64,000 nt of DNA from Spirometra erinaceieuropaei (GCA_902702965.1 CACRXP010000089.1:821459-885458), one strand, 5' to 3'; shown: positions 23,430 through 35,889, counted from the stretch's first letter. The notes: a model not told the origin generated them from the letters alone. Numbers and translations are program-made.

Positions 23430-26400
23430 CTAACGACTTTCCATCTGACGTTCACGTTGTATCACACAGTTGTCAAACTTGATTACGTACGTTGATCCCT
23501 TGTGCCACGTTACGGAAACTTGGCATGGCTGAAAGAAAATGGTCCAAGATAACGCAATTCAAAGTTTAAATGAGGCGGTAAAATATGCCTACGATATGGT
23601 GTTTGCTACTAAAATTTGCCTTTGTCGCACACTTTGGACGGAATGGCCATCAATACTACCTTGTCCGACTTTATGGACAGAGCCGGACTAATGGCTGAGA
23701 ACCACTGCACGGTCCCCTGGGCAGCTTTCTGCGAAGTTAGGCGTCGTACTCTATTGAGAGACGCAAGTCGTTCAGCCGGGCGAATGGCCGTGCTTTAGCA
23801 CCCCCACCAGTTTGTTGAAGAGACCGTGTCATAGAGACAGGCATCACTGCTCATTCGTTAGGGCGTCGTTCATTGTGGCAATTACCTAACTCAATTGGCC
23901 CTACTTTCTCGCGAGGGCTTCCGTACGTGAGAAACGTCTCGGACGCTGTCAGCCACCTCGCTCCACTGAAGTCGGGGTTGCACACGCGCACTGGCCTAAA
24001 AACCAAACTGTTCAGAAAAGCGACAAACACGACGCAGGTACTGAATTTCAACGGTAACCACCCGATCAGTCACAAACGCACTAGCGTAAGGGCGCTGTAC
24101 CGGTGCGTTGAGACGCACTGTAGTGAAACAGAAGACGAAGTTGTTGAATTGCGATATTCTCGACGACTGCAGAGAGCCAATGGCTACCCGCGTAACTTTG
24201 TCAATCGGTGCGTACGCAGACGAAACCAGAAAGCAAATCCAACCGGCGCTAAATCTTGTCGACCGCTTCCGTACATGAGGAACGTCTCAGATGCGGTCAG
24301 CCGCCTTCTGCACTTGGAGTTGTGGTTGCACGCAGGCCGGAAGCAACTATCAGGGGCCAAGTCATGAGGCCGAAAGACCCGCTGCCACGGCAGGAAACGC
24401 CTGGAGCCAAAGAGGCTGGTAGTGTCGCCTCAAAAATTAAGACGTATTTTTAACACATTCACAAACGTAAGAGTGTGGTGAGGAGAGCAATGACTTCGCT
24501 ATTAATGTTGGCAGCGTCCAGGAGGACAGGTTAACGTTTCAGATTTTAATTTTCAACTATATTGGGATGATTAAAAACTCGCTGGAGGCGGACTGTACTT
24601 GACTGAACAACAATTGCACTTCGTGCACGAATTGCTGCCCCACGGCCTCTCGAAGCAAACTGTCTTCCCCTTCTGGGTAATTCGGACTTCACGCTACTGC
24701 CCCCACTCGTCCAGTGTAGGGGGGTGGGGGGACCGTCGCATGCAATTTGAGCGAAATACGCTATACCAGATCTGGATGTGCTTCTTGCCTCGCCGATCTT
24801 CAGCAAAAGACAGGGATGTCGGTGAAGGAGGCCTTGGCAAAAACCGCCCTACCCTGTTGCCGCTGGAGGAAAATATTCGTTTCGGCCTATCAACAAGTTC
24901 TATCGTCGCGTGGCGCCGTCGATCTGCGGCGCCCGCTAGCGCTGCAATAAACTTACTGTCTCCGGTGGTTCAGTCGCGCATCTGCCGGTGTAAGGAGGAG
25001 CATGTACGCGAACACGCCTCTGCAAACCCTTGTCGGAGCTTGCACCGCTGCCGTGGTTGTCAACTAAAGCGGATGGATGGGGCACAGTTCAACATGACCA
25101 GAACGTCGAGCCCGACGGCCGTTTCTGTTAGAAACAGTACGCTCACTGCATAATGATAATCGATGCCCCAACGTAGGGCATAGGCCACACCAGGTTGTGA
25201 TGCCGCGAACTCTGGAACTGCCTGCATCAATGTCGATCCTAACCATTACTGATGCACGATCAGGTCGGAGTAGAACTAATCTGTCCTAACTGCGGACGGG
25301 ATACAGACGCTTTATGTTGCTTCAGCCAAGAGCTGACGGCGTTAGCTCAAGGCCTCACTAGTAAAACGTTTGACTCATCCACTGATTGAAATGAAACTTA
25401 GGTCGCGGATTTCTTCGACATGGAGTTGGGACATGGCTAACGAATGCTATCGCATACCCCCTTTACTACTTCTAAATACGCAGTGATACAGACTGCTTTG
25501 ACATTTCGTCAAGTAAATCATTTAGTCGTTGTGGCGTACTCACGTTACTCCTTTCGCCAAAAAATTACCTCGTGGTCACAAGCCGACATCTATTGGAGAA
25601 ATTCGATTGCGACTGGCGCTGGTGACGAGTGTAAGTGAACCTACGACAACAGAGTCAAGCATTATCCATCATCCTATTGCCCAAGAGCAGGCGAGGCAAA
25701 TGGCAGGGCTAAGTTGCGCGAAACCACCGAGTGTGGCGATGCGATGCCAAGTGAGGTTTCTAAGTGACGGTGGCATATATACTCCGCGATGGTCTTGTTC
25801 AAGCTTTAAGCCTCCGTGTAGGCCGAAGCCGCCTAATCAGTAAAGTCGGTAAGCGATGTCTCCTAGAAGTATGGTACGACAAAATCTGGGTTCTCTAATG
25901 TAGTTGATCAGCTGCAACGTAACTACGCAAACTATATTCAAGAGATAGACTTACGAAGCCTGCATCCGTTAAAGCCGCCTCGATAATTCCGCAATTGAAT
26001 GCTGCAAGATTCAGAGGGACTAAAAATTGAAATCAAACTAAATCCGATAACTTACCATTTTTTCGTTCGAGTTCTGTACCCTCGTACGTGTAACGAGTAA
26101 ACTTGTTTACGAGAGGCTTTCGCTCGATCATGTAAACTATAGGAAAAAGACGCAATGATCACACAAGGTCCAAAAAATCAAGGGAGGTCAGGGCGCGGTG
26201 TTTATACACGCCGAGTCAAAGACTGAGGATTGTGTGCATATCCATGCCTTGCGAACAAGACCATCCGTAGTGAGATCGGCTGCTGGCTTGTGTCAAGCAA
26301 GATGCTTCATAGGGGGCAGATGGTAACACAGGCTCAACTCCAGAACGATAGTAACTTCAGCGCAGCCGAGGTGACAACAAAAGGTGACATAAATGCGCGT

Positions 26401-29381
26401 GGTGGGGTTGTCAAAGCCTTTTTTGACAAAGTGACTAAGACCGAACTGACAGTTCGCCACCACTTGAAAAAAATGCAAACCCAATGGAAGGTCATGTAGG
26501 GTCTGAAGACTTCTGGCTCGAGACCTGGCCCCGTTGTGTACAAACACGACAGAGACGGAAGCTGTGCCGACGGAATCAGACGACGCATACACGTTACTTA
26601 AGTGCTCATTGCTCGCCTGTGAGACCGTTTATGAGGGCACAAGATGGGACCTTAAGTGCGAAATGCAACACCCGTGTTCCGCCCTGCAACCAGAATAGAT
26701 CGACCAATGCTATTTTGGTGCGGAATTGAATATTTCCGTGCACAGTCGGCAAGACTTGGGCGCATGACTCGACTGGCAGTCTGACTAGGTAACTGACTGA
26801 CCATAAGTTCGAATCTCGGGTTTGACTAATTCGCGATTGATGACTAGTGATGTACGCAAGTGAGATATGGCCGATCCACTCTTCTTTTTCCTGTCAGAAA
26901 TGGTTCTCAGTAACTGTTATTCCGCAGGCCAGATCAGAGCTGATGGACCGCACTTAATTTACAGGCTTTGTAGTGCAGGTCGCGTTCACAAATCGCTGGA
27001 TGTTGCCGACAGACGTCCGAATGCGGTTTTAAATGTGAAATTGCGAACGGATCCATGCACTCCACTGTCAGATAATTGACTCGGCGTATTTTTGGCAGTC
27101 TTGTAGCAAGTCATGTGCTAGGGAAATAAAAGGTAAAAATAAGGGTACGCCACTTACAAGTGTTCTCAACGAGACCATCGCGTTCCAACTCGTTTGCCTC
27201 TTTACCAAAAAGGCTTCGCCAGAAGGTGCTTTTCAGAAAGAGGAGTATTTGGAACAGACGAACATCTCGTTTTTGGGGTCTCTCTCGGAGGTAAACTAGA
27301 TCCATCATACGTCTACCGATCGGGCGGCCCAGCTCGGCAAGTCTACACAAAAAGCAGTTAGGTTACAAATACGCGGACCAAAATCCCTAAATTAATCTAG
27401 TGTCAAGATCGCATGACAGGCAGGAATCAAACCGGGAATATTTCCTAAGGTACAAAAGGTACAAAATTAGCAGAAAGTCGCGTAAGCACTTGAATACTTT
27501 ACAAAAAACCGCTATATAAATAACTATACAAACTAGACCCAATAAATTGCAGACTCGCGCCTGAACTAAAAAAAATGCAAGATCTATCTTTGGAGAATTA
27601 CTGGGTACTATGCTATTTATTGGTACTGATCACGAGCATCGATTTCAGCCGAAGTCCAGCATGGAACACGATGGTTCGAGCTGTTGCTCGCACTATGTTA
27701 GTATGCCCCGACAATGTAAACAAATTTAGAAGTTGAGTTTATACAAGCCTACCGGTAGCACCCAAGAAACAGGTGTACCGGCCAACACAGAACGTGCGTT
27801 GACAGACTACTTGGTTCGGGCCGACAAATGCATTTATGTAATTTTCAAATAACAGTCCCCGAAGGTAGTTAATATCTGTATGCACAGGACACAGTCTGTC
27901 GTGCGCAAAAGGAGACGGAAAGCAACCATAGGATACGTCGTTAGACAACCATTGACTTCCATATAAGATGTCATAAAGACTGAGGTGGTGCCGCGACGTG
28001 ATTACGAAGAACTATTACCAACAGTCTCGTCCTCAGTCAGATTTGTGATGAGACTGTACTACCGACGTTACAAGAAAGGTTGGTTCTTCTGGGAGAAACA
28101 ATGGTCGGATGAGAGCACGGCCCATACGGGCATCTTAAAGCCACAGAACTTAGCAGCACCTGATCCTTTGGATATAGCTAAAGTAATTGATGGTCTTACG
28201 ATACTCGACCTTTTGCCCACTGTTTGGTATTTCCGTGAAACACTGTTGCTTATTGCGACCAACTGTCGCATAAGAAGAAGGCATTCCGGGTGGTCCCCCT
28301 CCTCTTTCTCTTCCTCCTCATCCTTCGGAAACAGAGTTTGATGGACAATTCCCATTTCTAGATGCCCTTGTAAGTCGAAAAATCAGTGGATTACTTCGCA
28401 CATCAGTTTATTACATAGGCGTATTCGGCGGTCATCCTACATTTTGAGATTAACCACCTTGCCTCTAACAAACGGTGGCAGCAAAAAAACATACACGTAG
28501 CACACGAGCCCGCAACTACCTTACGCACACAGCTTGTACACCCTAAGGACAGGGTTGGCTACCCCGGAGGAAGAGGTGCTGTCTACAAAATCCCATGTTC
28601 CAGTTGCGATGCCCTCTATTGTGGCCAAAGTGGAAAATCTGTCTCAACCCGTATACATAAACATCAGTTAACGCTGAAGAGACGCGATCATCTATCCCAG
28701 ATGGTCATACACACACTGGACACTGGACACAAATTTGCATGGGAGAACACTCGCATTGTTGGCGCCTGCCCAACAAGGAAAGGCCGCGAATGCCTGGAGG
28801 CAAGACATACAGATGAGGCATGTACCAACCGACATATCGACCTAGATGCCACATACAAAATCGTTAAAGACAAATTCATAGTGGTCAAACTAGTCTCGAG
28901 GAGATGACAAATTACAAATAACACGCATTGGCACAGACTTGAGTCAATTAAAGAATCCTTTGTGAGGCTCAGTTAAAAAGTTAACAGTTTTTGCACACCC
29001 ATAGTTTGAAGACGGACTAGGAAACCAATCTCAAGAAACTGCACAATAAAGTTTAATTTTGTCCAAAAACTTCCATCTTCCCAATTAGCGGCTAATATTA
29101 CAGGCAGAATGGAATTACTGACAAAGAATGTTTACATTCATGTGTGAGTGTGTGAATAAAACAATGAAGAATAAATTGACATACTTCTGCTGTACTTCAT
29201 CGATACTTTTTGAGTTCTGCATGGCATACTTGACCATTTCAGAAAACAGGTACATAAAAGTTGCTCTATGGACCTGAATAATGAGAAACGAAAGTACAGA
29301 TCAAACATCACAGCGCAACTTTGTCAGATTCTTTTCTAACATCTGTTGTGACGCCTTAGGGTTGAATGAGATTGGCTCCAT
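23430..29381 (-). CDS. TRAPPC5: TRAPPC5 (Trs31) orthologue, TRAPP tethering-complex subunit (6 exons)
   Basis: Exons in coding order: 29381-29307, 29273-29185, 27342-27158, 26136-26056, 26019-25955, 23528-23430 (stop TAG included). Phases agree at all five junctions, and the spliced 594 nt gives 197 residues; the human protein has 188. Diagnostic stretches are TFMYLFSEMVKYAMQNS (exon 2), LAELGRPIGRRMMD and FWRSLFGKEANELER (exon 3), FYMIERKPLVNKF across exons 3/4, FNCGIIEAALTDAGF (exon 5) and VTWHKGSTYVIKFDNCVI (exon 6), the last matching the conserved HWHKGTT strand. The Bet3-type subunit is part of the TRAPP core that activates Rab1/Ypt1 at the Golgi. Introns 1 and 4 are 33 and 36 bp. The others are 1.8 kb, 1.0 kb and 2.4 kb and host Penelope fragments. 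The exon 1 donor (GTTTGA) is weak. Confidence 0.95.
23890..24425 (+). pseudogene. Penelope-like element fragment in TRAPPC5 intron 5
   Basis: Frame-broken remains of the region between the polymerase thumb and the GIY-YIG nuclease: R-A-N-G-Y-P-R-N-F-V-N-R-C near 24175-24215, LPYMRNVSDAVSRLL at 24268-24312, then in another frame RRPEATI-x-x-QVMRPKDPLPRQET at 24320-24405. These are the linker motifs of Penelope-like elements known from tapeworms. The nuclease itself is missing. It lies antisense to TRAPPC5. A second partial copy of the LPYxRNVSDAVS motif is at 23918-23996. Confidence 0.75.
24426..25954. other. TRAPPC5 intron 5, left-over sequence
   Basis: The region 24546-25250 has overlapping long open frames and higher GC but no recognisable protein family; it is probably eroded transposon DNA. 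The intron's donor is at 25954 (minus strand GTAAGT). Confidence 0.6.
26020..26055 (-). other. 36-bp mini-intron 4 of TRAPPC5
   Basis: On the minus strand it begins GTAAGTTATC and ends AATTTTTAG. Its removal restores the frame between the ERKPLVNKF exon and the FNCGIIEA exon. Confidence 0.9.
26137..27157. other. TRAPPC5 intron 3 (1.0 kb)
   Basis: Both strands are open over 26230-26590, but no known domain is seen. A weak tRNA-like B-box ('agttcgaatctcg') is at about 26807-26819. Confidence 0.6.
28270..28910 (+). pseudogene. Penelope-like element: polymerase end plus GIY-YIG endonuclease, in TRAPPC5 intron 2
   Basis: At 28325-28440 the frame reads EFDGQFPFLDALVSRKISG and then a T-S-V-Y strand, the end of a Penelope-type reverse transcriptase. 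At about 28500-28560 the linker QLVHPKDRVG follows. At 28575-28900 comes a GIY-YIG nuclease: GAVYKIPCSSCDALYCGQSG, then R-I-H-K-H, H-T-L-D-T-G-H and an R-x-x-L-E-A-R-H helix (C-x2-C plus Y..Y core). The nuclease frame is open to its stop near 28908, but the polymerase is truncated and frame-shifted at about 28440. The element inserts by nuclease-primed reverse transcription. It lies antisense to TRAPPC5. The open frame at 27985-28340 just upstream was not recognised. Confidence 0.85.
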
Positions 29382-31739
29382 TTTGGAAATCACTAAGTTT
29401 TTGGATAGGACAATGCGCGCAATTATGTGCAGTGGAAAGCCCTAGCCTTGTGGAGGTCGAGTGTAATATGTAAAGCGGACAGTAAGCTGCCCACTAGAAC
29501 AGAACGCCCTATATAAGGAGCGTTAAAACAAGCAAGGCCAACTAGAGGACAGGCAAAGATATAACAACCATCTTATTTCTCTTGTTTTACACAGTCTTTT
29601 TACGATTGCTTACCTATTTATCCGTTTACTTGTTTCGTTTTTATTTAATTTTGTTTAAAAATTTTCCGATTAACTAGAAAAAGTTTCTGTTCGGTTCAGA
29701 ATTCAGCATTCAGTACTTTAGCGGCCAAGGACGTCAAGGGTAACACACACCAACGTAAAGAAACGTTAAGAAGGGATAATGACGGTGGAAAATCTGAGAA
29801 TAACTGCCAGTTTCTCATGATACTTATTCACACACGGGAGAAGAAGGTACATGTTTTAAGGTGCGGGAAATGTGTAGAATAAATGTTAGTCTAAACGTAG
29901 AATGACAAACCGTAAATGGATGACTTGTTTGGATGGATTGGTGACCCAGACATACTAACTTAACAGCCAGTGGGGATGCATCGCTGTGGGCAACTGCAGG
30001 GAAGGATGAAGGGGAAGAGGGGGAAGGAGGAAGGATTGGGATAGCAAGTAAAGGGGGAGAGAGACGAGAACGACGCTACGTTGAGTTTTCGACGGTAACG
30101 AGAATAAGCGGAACCAGCCATCCTCACCATCACGCAGTAACACCATCTCCATCCTGATCGGAGCCAAAAGTGTCAGAGCACTCGAACAACCCTGTTCAGG
30201 TCAAGGGACGATACAGTCCTGAATACCAAACGAAGGCAAAAACTCGTTCAACTTAATTCGCATCAATTTAATTTAAAAAAATTGCTCGTGGTGTTTTCGT
30301 TCTTCATTGTTGTTGTTCTTGGAGACCTACTGGAGTGGCGGCTTTGGCTGATTATAACTTGTAAGCTAACTTGGTGCATTGTCTGTGCACAGTGAATACC
30401 ACAGTACACAACGGACAAACCAGTGGACAATAGTTATTAAACGAGACCCGCACGATATGATTGACAGAAAGTGCAGGCAACAGTAATTGGGCGTGTATCT
30501 GTAAATTATTCGCATAATACTCGTAAATGACCTCTCTGGGAGATTCCGAATGTACGATTCCGAATTAGACCGGTTTTCCTAGCACTGATAGGCACGACGT
30601 TAGTATTCCTACACCACGTGACAAAACACTTCACATAAATCTCGAAGGTGGTGTTGGGATCGAGACGGAAGATGGGACAAACCGCAACTATTTTTATGCT
30701 TACAATTTTGGGAGGAATTAACATGAGACTCACAAAGTTAGGTCAGATATATGGAAGGTCGTGAGAAGACGAAAAGGAATACGAAAGTTCGGAACTCGAA
30801 GCAGCGCGCATAGTGCTTAATATGAGTGTTCTGCAGTCGGAACGCATACCGGAACAATTTATGAGACCAACGCTTAGTCGACGAACAACAAAGTGGTAGA
30901 AAAAAACTACCGTGCGTATATATGTAGGTCTCAAGGAGCCTTTTTATTTTCTGCAGTTTTTTAGCATTTGGGACGAACATACATGTTCAGACAGGCGCTG
31001 TGTTCCCTTTCTGAACAGACTGTTTTTTTTTATTTGATCCATTCCAGCTTTTCCAAACCTTTTCAAGTCACTGTTGCAAGCTGTGACTCGGTTTGCATTA
31101 TCCAGCTGCTTGCCTAGCACATACTATCAATCGATTTGGCGCCAGCTTAGTGACACCTTCATAGGCTGTGAATATTTTGTATGTATACTCACGTGGATTT
31201 AGTGTAAGCAATCCCAAAAGAGCGAACTTGCCTACAGCTCGTCAATTCCGTGAATTACTGCTAGAGTTATTACGGTTCTTTTGGCAGCTATCTTTGTGTT
31301 GCCGTAGAAAGACTGGACACTACCCGTCCAGTTGCGCCTGATGGGTTTTCAGATGACATTTAACATTACCCAAAAACTAAAATATTGGGTAATAACAATC
31401 CGGGTCCCAGAAATGCTACCCAGAAGGCGGAAAATTCGGTCGACGAAGTTATGTGTATGCTGTTGATGGAAAATGCATCTTCGAAATGCCTGACCTCTGT
31501 TTAAAATAATTTTGAGCGGTAAAATCTTATGAATCTCTGACGAAGGCTATGTCTGGACTGATTTCATACCGTGACGCCGATGGTAGATATTTACGAAATT
31601 TTGTCCAATTGCTTACAGGAAATTAAGGACTTCACTCATTTATCTAGTCCGTAATACAAGTTTTCAATCAGTATATAAGGGCGATGCTTGACCCGATATC
31701 ACTAGTTATCGTCCCACCCAACTAACCTGTGTCTGTTGT
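29382..31739. other. Intergenic region upstream of TRAPPC5
   Basis: The TRAPPC5 start is at 29381, and its promoter should lie here. No exon, RNA gene or clear repeat was recognised. AT-rich runs are interspersed with short purine-rich segments (30000-30060). Confidence 0.55.
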
Positions 31740-33010
31740 AAGGTATTACTTAGGAAATCGACTTGGAAGGTCCTGGCGGAAAATCATTTAGGCCTAGGGC
31801 TCCAACTTCGCTTCAGACAAGATTGTCATTACCCTTCCTGTTTTCCTTTTCATGACTGATCAGTGGACTTGTGCCTGGACGACAATGGTAGGGTTAACGT
31901 TGTCCGCACTGAAATCAGCAAGCCGTTCAACTACGTTCCCCACAAACGTCTAGAAAGTAGTAAAATTATTGTTATATTTAACCCCCACAACGGCACATTT
32001 AAGGTAAGTTAAACGTAAGGTTTCGAATAAACATTAGTTAATAAACCATCTGAAATTGGAATAATATTCAAGCTGCTCACATGGACCGCAGAGTTTCCCA
32101 CTAGGAGATGACAAATCGTATGCCGTTGGTGTCTCGAAGTTAGTCCCTAACCCCGTTTTGAGTGATGTTCCCCGGGGCCTCACTTCTTGGACCGTTAATC
32201 TTCCTAGTGTACATCAACGACTGTGTCGAAAACCTTGCGTTGTAACGCGGTCGTATTTATTGTCGATATCACACTCTTGAGAACATACAGGCCTGACCAC
32301 GGTTAAGCACACCTTTTAAAAGTTTTAATCGGCTTAACGGCAGGTCTGGTAATCGACCCCTAAATTTTATCGATGACAAGTGTGTGTTCTTAGAACTTCG
32401 CACCAAAAAAAACAGCTGGGAAGAGGCACCTACATTAGGGGCAGTCCCTTGAAAGCGTTGAGGAACAAAAGAACTTGGGTCAGCAACTTAGCTCCTTGAT
32501 TAAACCGACGTAGCAGTGACGAAAAGCAGATTGGGCAAGGAGTGTTCGGCAAAACCAACGGGACAGTTGTTCAACCTCAAATAGAGTTTCTTGTGCAGGC
32601 CTGAAGCCACTGGCTCAGGAAAAATTATCAACAGCTGGAATGGTTGCTGGTGAGTGTACGAAAATGGTGGGAAATCTTGACGCTTATTCATACTAAGTCA
32701 GCCTGGATGATCATGAATCTTTTCTCTAAATTTTAATAAACTGCGTGGTGATGTCATTCAGATCTGAGGGAGTGCTAGACGCCTAGCCTTCTAAGCCTTT
32801 TTTGAATTGGTTTGAACGAACCGCCTGCGTGGTCATCCCATTAAACTACTGGAGACCTTGACCCATACAAAATTCCGACAAAACGCCTTCTCGCAGAGGG
32901 TCGTTGAAGCCTAGAACGAACTCACTGCTGTGAGGATATTTTCATACCTCGTTGAAACCTTTAAACGCAGACTTGATACTTGCCTGCTGGGAAGCTACCG
33001 TAAGTAAGTT
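31740..33010 (+). pseudogene. Heavily decayed CR1-like LINE reverse transcriptase
   Basis: The order of eroded motifs fits CR1-type ORF2. At 31905-31970 is a S-K-P-F-N-Y-V-P-H-K-R-L box (from SKAFDxVPHxRL). At 32140-32215 is the G-V-P-x-G..L-G-P..L-L-x-Y-I-N-D region, in broken frames ('ctagtgtacatcaacgactg'). At 32820-32990 is the C-terminal run P-Y-K-I-P-T-K-R-L, then W-N-E-L-T-type and T-F-K-R-R-L-D-T-C-L-L-G-S-Y. Stops are frequent, so this is an old copy. Confidence 0.65.
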
Positions 33011-33640
33011 TGCGCCCGGCCCGCTTTACAGTCTTCGGAATTTATTTGCAAAAATTATTCTGTTTCTTTATTGTATGTGGAGAGGTAGCAGAAATACAAC
33101 GGTTGTATTACCCAAATATACCGGCATAAACAGAATTATGCCTTCTTCGCCTGAACTATTGTTTTTAGTTGAATTGAAGGCCGCCTACTCCCCACTAATA
33201 AATGTCTCATTTCGGAAGCGTTTTTGGACGAATAGTTTACATATCTTCATTCGAAAATACCAACGGCTTCAGCAAGCATCACTGAGCGATCCCGATATCG
33301 GTAGCATTTCAGTTAATAAAACACACCTGAGGTGTACGAACAGAGTTCTATTCTTTAAAAAAAAACATTTTTTGAGATAATCACTAGGTTTTTAAGCTTC
33401 TCTATAATCAATCAATGTTGATTCGAGTGACGTCAACCATCATCAAATTACTTGGTAGATATTGCTGTAGTCCACCTGCCTCTCGTCTCAGTTTACTTCA
33501 ATATATTTCATAAAAATAGGCCTAGGCTGAACTCGCCTTTGTCGAACAGAACGGAAGGGAATTGCGTTTTCACCTGAAAAGAATCTCAGTTCTACATAAG
33601 TGCCTGTGTTCATAAGCTGCCTTGTTACATAAGCTGCCTG
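33011..33640. other. Unassigned intergenic sequence
   Basis: An open frame at 32952-33380 begins inside the LINE C terminus and drifts into non-coding DNA. Nothing else was recognised. Confidence 0.5.
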
Positions 33641-34725
33641 TTGTTTCAGTGCACCTCTGCCATTAGATAATAGTAAGATAACATTATTTCACCATAATGA
33701 CTAAAGGCTGAAAGTGATGCTCCACAGGGCCCTTCCTTAGCCCCACTACTCAGTCTCACATATGTATATGACTGTATCACTGCTTTGCTTTGTATGGCCC
33801 TTGCGTTCTCTGATAATATAAAATATGTGCTGGAGTCAACTTTGCTGACAATGCCAAAAAAGCTGCACCGGAATATATGCAAACCGAGTGCTTGGTCGAA
33901 CATGTTAAATGTGTTCAAATGCATGATTTTACGCCTGAACTGCGGCCGAAATATCTCTTTTAAATACCAGTATTCTATTAACTGGACTTCAGTAAATTGT
34001 TCGGAGCTCAACAGACATCCCGGTACGTAGACGAAGTGAATCTAATGTCATCAGGGGACTTTAAGAATATGGTCCAGAGGGCGACTGGCATTCAGTTCAA
34101 TTTAGTTAAGGAATATCTTGATGTGTATCTCTGAACTCCTAAGTGATACACGCAGCGGAAGCACGTCAATTGTTTGGAGAAGAAGTCATCGGCAACTACA
34201 AAGGCAATAATGAAACTGTACAGATAAGAGAAATATTTTGATTCTTGCCAGCTTTTGCCGATGCACAATAGGTTGTTAGTTGTACGGTCAATATTTTAAG
34301 TACGAAAATGTTTCAGGGATATTTATACGATCCAAATGGTCTGCACAATGAATGTCATTAAGTATGTGCACTGGACTAAATATGTGCAGTAATGATATGA
34401 CATTTGGTTAGATACCCGTTTTAAATAATCCCTCCTCTCCGGAAGAATGTTCGGTGTCTTCGCGAGGTTGGGCAATGTGGCTTAGGAATAATATTGATCT
34501 CCTCGAACACGTGTACCACAGGATAATCAAAATGATTGCCTGTCTTAAGAATCTTTAGTATCATGATGGGTCGAAAGAGTTAGGCTTATTCGCACTATCT
34601 TACAGACAGTCAGAGTGTGGCCTGCTCCGGATATTCCGAACTATCCGTAGTCATGAGCGCTCGCTGAGGCTGGGAGAGATCTTTCAGTTTGCAAGCACAA
34701 ATCGTCTATGCTGTTGTCTTAAGCA
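33641..34725 (+). pseudogene. Second decayed CR1-like LINE
   Basis: The clearest part is 34497-34720: L-L-E-H-V-Y-H-R-I-I-K-M-I-A-x-L-K-x-L, then E-L-G-L-F-A-L-S-Y-R-Q and F-Q-F-A-S-T-N-R-L, the eroded ERVQRRATKMV...LGLFSLxxRRLRGD signature of CR1-type elements. Upstream remains at 33641-34490 are much weaker and are assigned by position only. Confidence 0.6.
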
Positions 34726-35728
34726 TTTTTTCCCCGGTATGAATTCATACTGCTGTGCGCTTTCATTCGTTACCTATGTTATGCAGAGACGGGATGCAGT
34801 TGAAAAGCCGTCACGAAATTTATTGGCCCCAATAAATTCTGTATATGCTGTTGTTGTATCCACTTGGTCAACGTTTGGAATTCTCCTCGCCCTCTTCGCA
34901 AGTGCTTCCACATATGGCCCCTGTTCGCATTCCCCATTGTCCTTTTTGGAAGTTTATTTTGAGCGCGATCGACGTAAGTTTAATTAACTAGTTCTGGTAT
35001 TCTGAACCTGAGTTGGGAATTTTATTTGCTCGAACGGTAACAAAGGGATTCTTCGTCAAGGTTATCCATTTTTGAGCTTTGTACGTTTTTTATTATTATA
35101 TTATTCTATCAATGGTACCGTATATAGACAAAAATTTGTTTTGGTTTAGACGCGTGACCCGGTTAGCGAAGAGTTCTACAGCTTCATCCATACAAAATCG
35201 AAAGCGATCACATGGGAGTAGGCCGGAGAAAACGTGCTCATCAGCAAACAAGTATTCAGACCGTGGGATTGTGATGGTTGACGATATTTTTTTAATTAAA
35301 GTAAATCTTGGCTGCAAAATGTTTTGACAGAGACCATATTTCAATAGGTTTACCTACAGATGACCTTTTATAACAATCAGTTATCTCTACGTCTTCCGAA
35401 TTGAGTCACTATGAATGTTATGGATAGTGTGTTACGAACTGAACGTGTTCTAAATGCTCGCAAGATTTATGCAGAATGCAAATATACAAATTGTTGTTTA
35501 TTGATGAGGTTATCGGAGGTTCCATTAGTTACCTCTCAAATGTGCACACAGAACCCAGCTCATGTCCATTAAGATAGTATCACCGTTAAGTTTGAAGTAT
35601 ACTTCCATTAGTTCTCCTCATTGTCCCCTGATTAAGTCGCAATTTGCCGTATTCGGGCATCATTCTTATCATTTCAACTGGCCCTTTAGCAGAACGCGAA
35701 GGATGCCCATCGCAAACAACAGTGTGGA
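34726..35728. other. Unassigned intergenic sequence
   Basis: AT-rich; no recognisable exon or repeat. The open frames at 34739-34987 and 35079-35344 have no familiar motif. Confidence 0.5.
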
Positions 35729-35740
35729 CATATTTATATT

Positions 35741-35889
35741 TGAGATGATACCGACAAAGACAAGGGAGACCGGAATGGCCATTTCTGGCTTATTAGCCGT
35801 CATCAGCCAGTCATACCCAACCCCAAGTGTGGATCACTTGAGATTCGAACCCGGGATCTTTGATCATGGAGTTGAACGCTCTACCATTG
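35741..35889 (-). repeat. tRNA-derived SINE module, copy 1 (cut by gap)
   Basis: Nearly identical to 36593-36741, with one visible difference (gatcatgg against ggtcatgg). It starts directly after 'catatttatatt' and runs into the N gap. Confidence 0.9.

Noticed and set aside
26293..26592. Middle exon of TRAPPC5 on the minus strand
   Set aside because: No match to the conserved ERExLxN or NCxxFxAGIxEA blocks; those are found at 26056-26136 and 25955-26019.
29955..30167. First exon of TRAPPC5 (start codon near 30150, minus strand)
   Set aside because: The protein does not resemble the TRAPPC5 N terminus, whereas 29381-29307 does (MEPISFNPKAS..MLEKNLTKL) and joins in phase.
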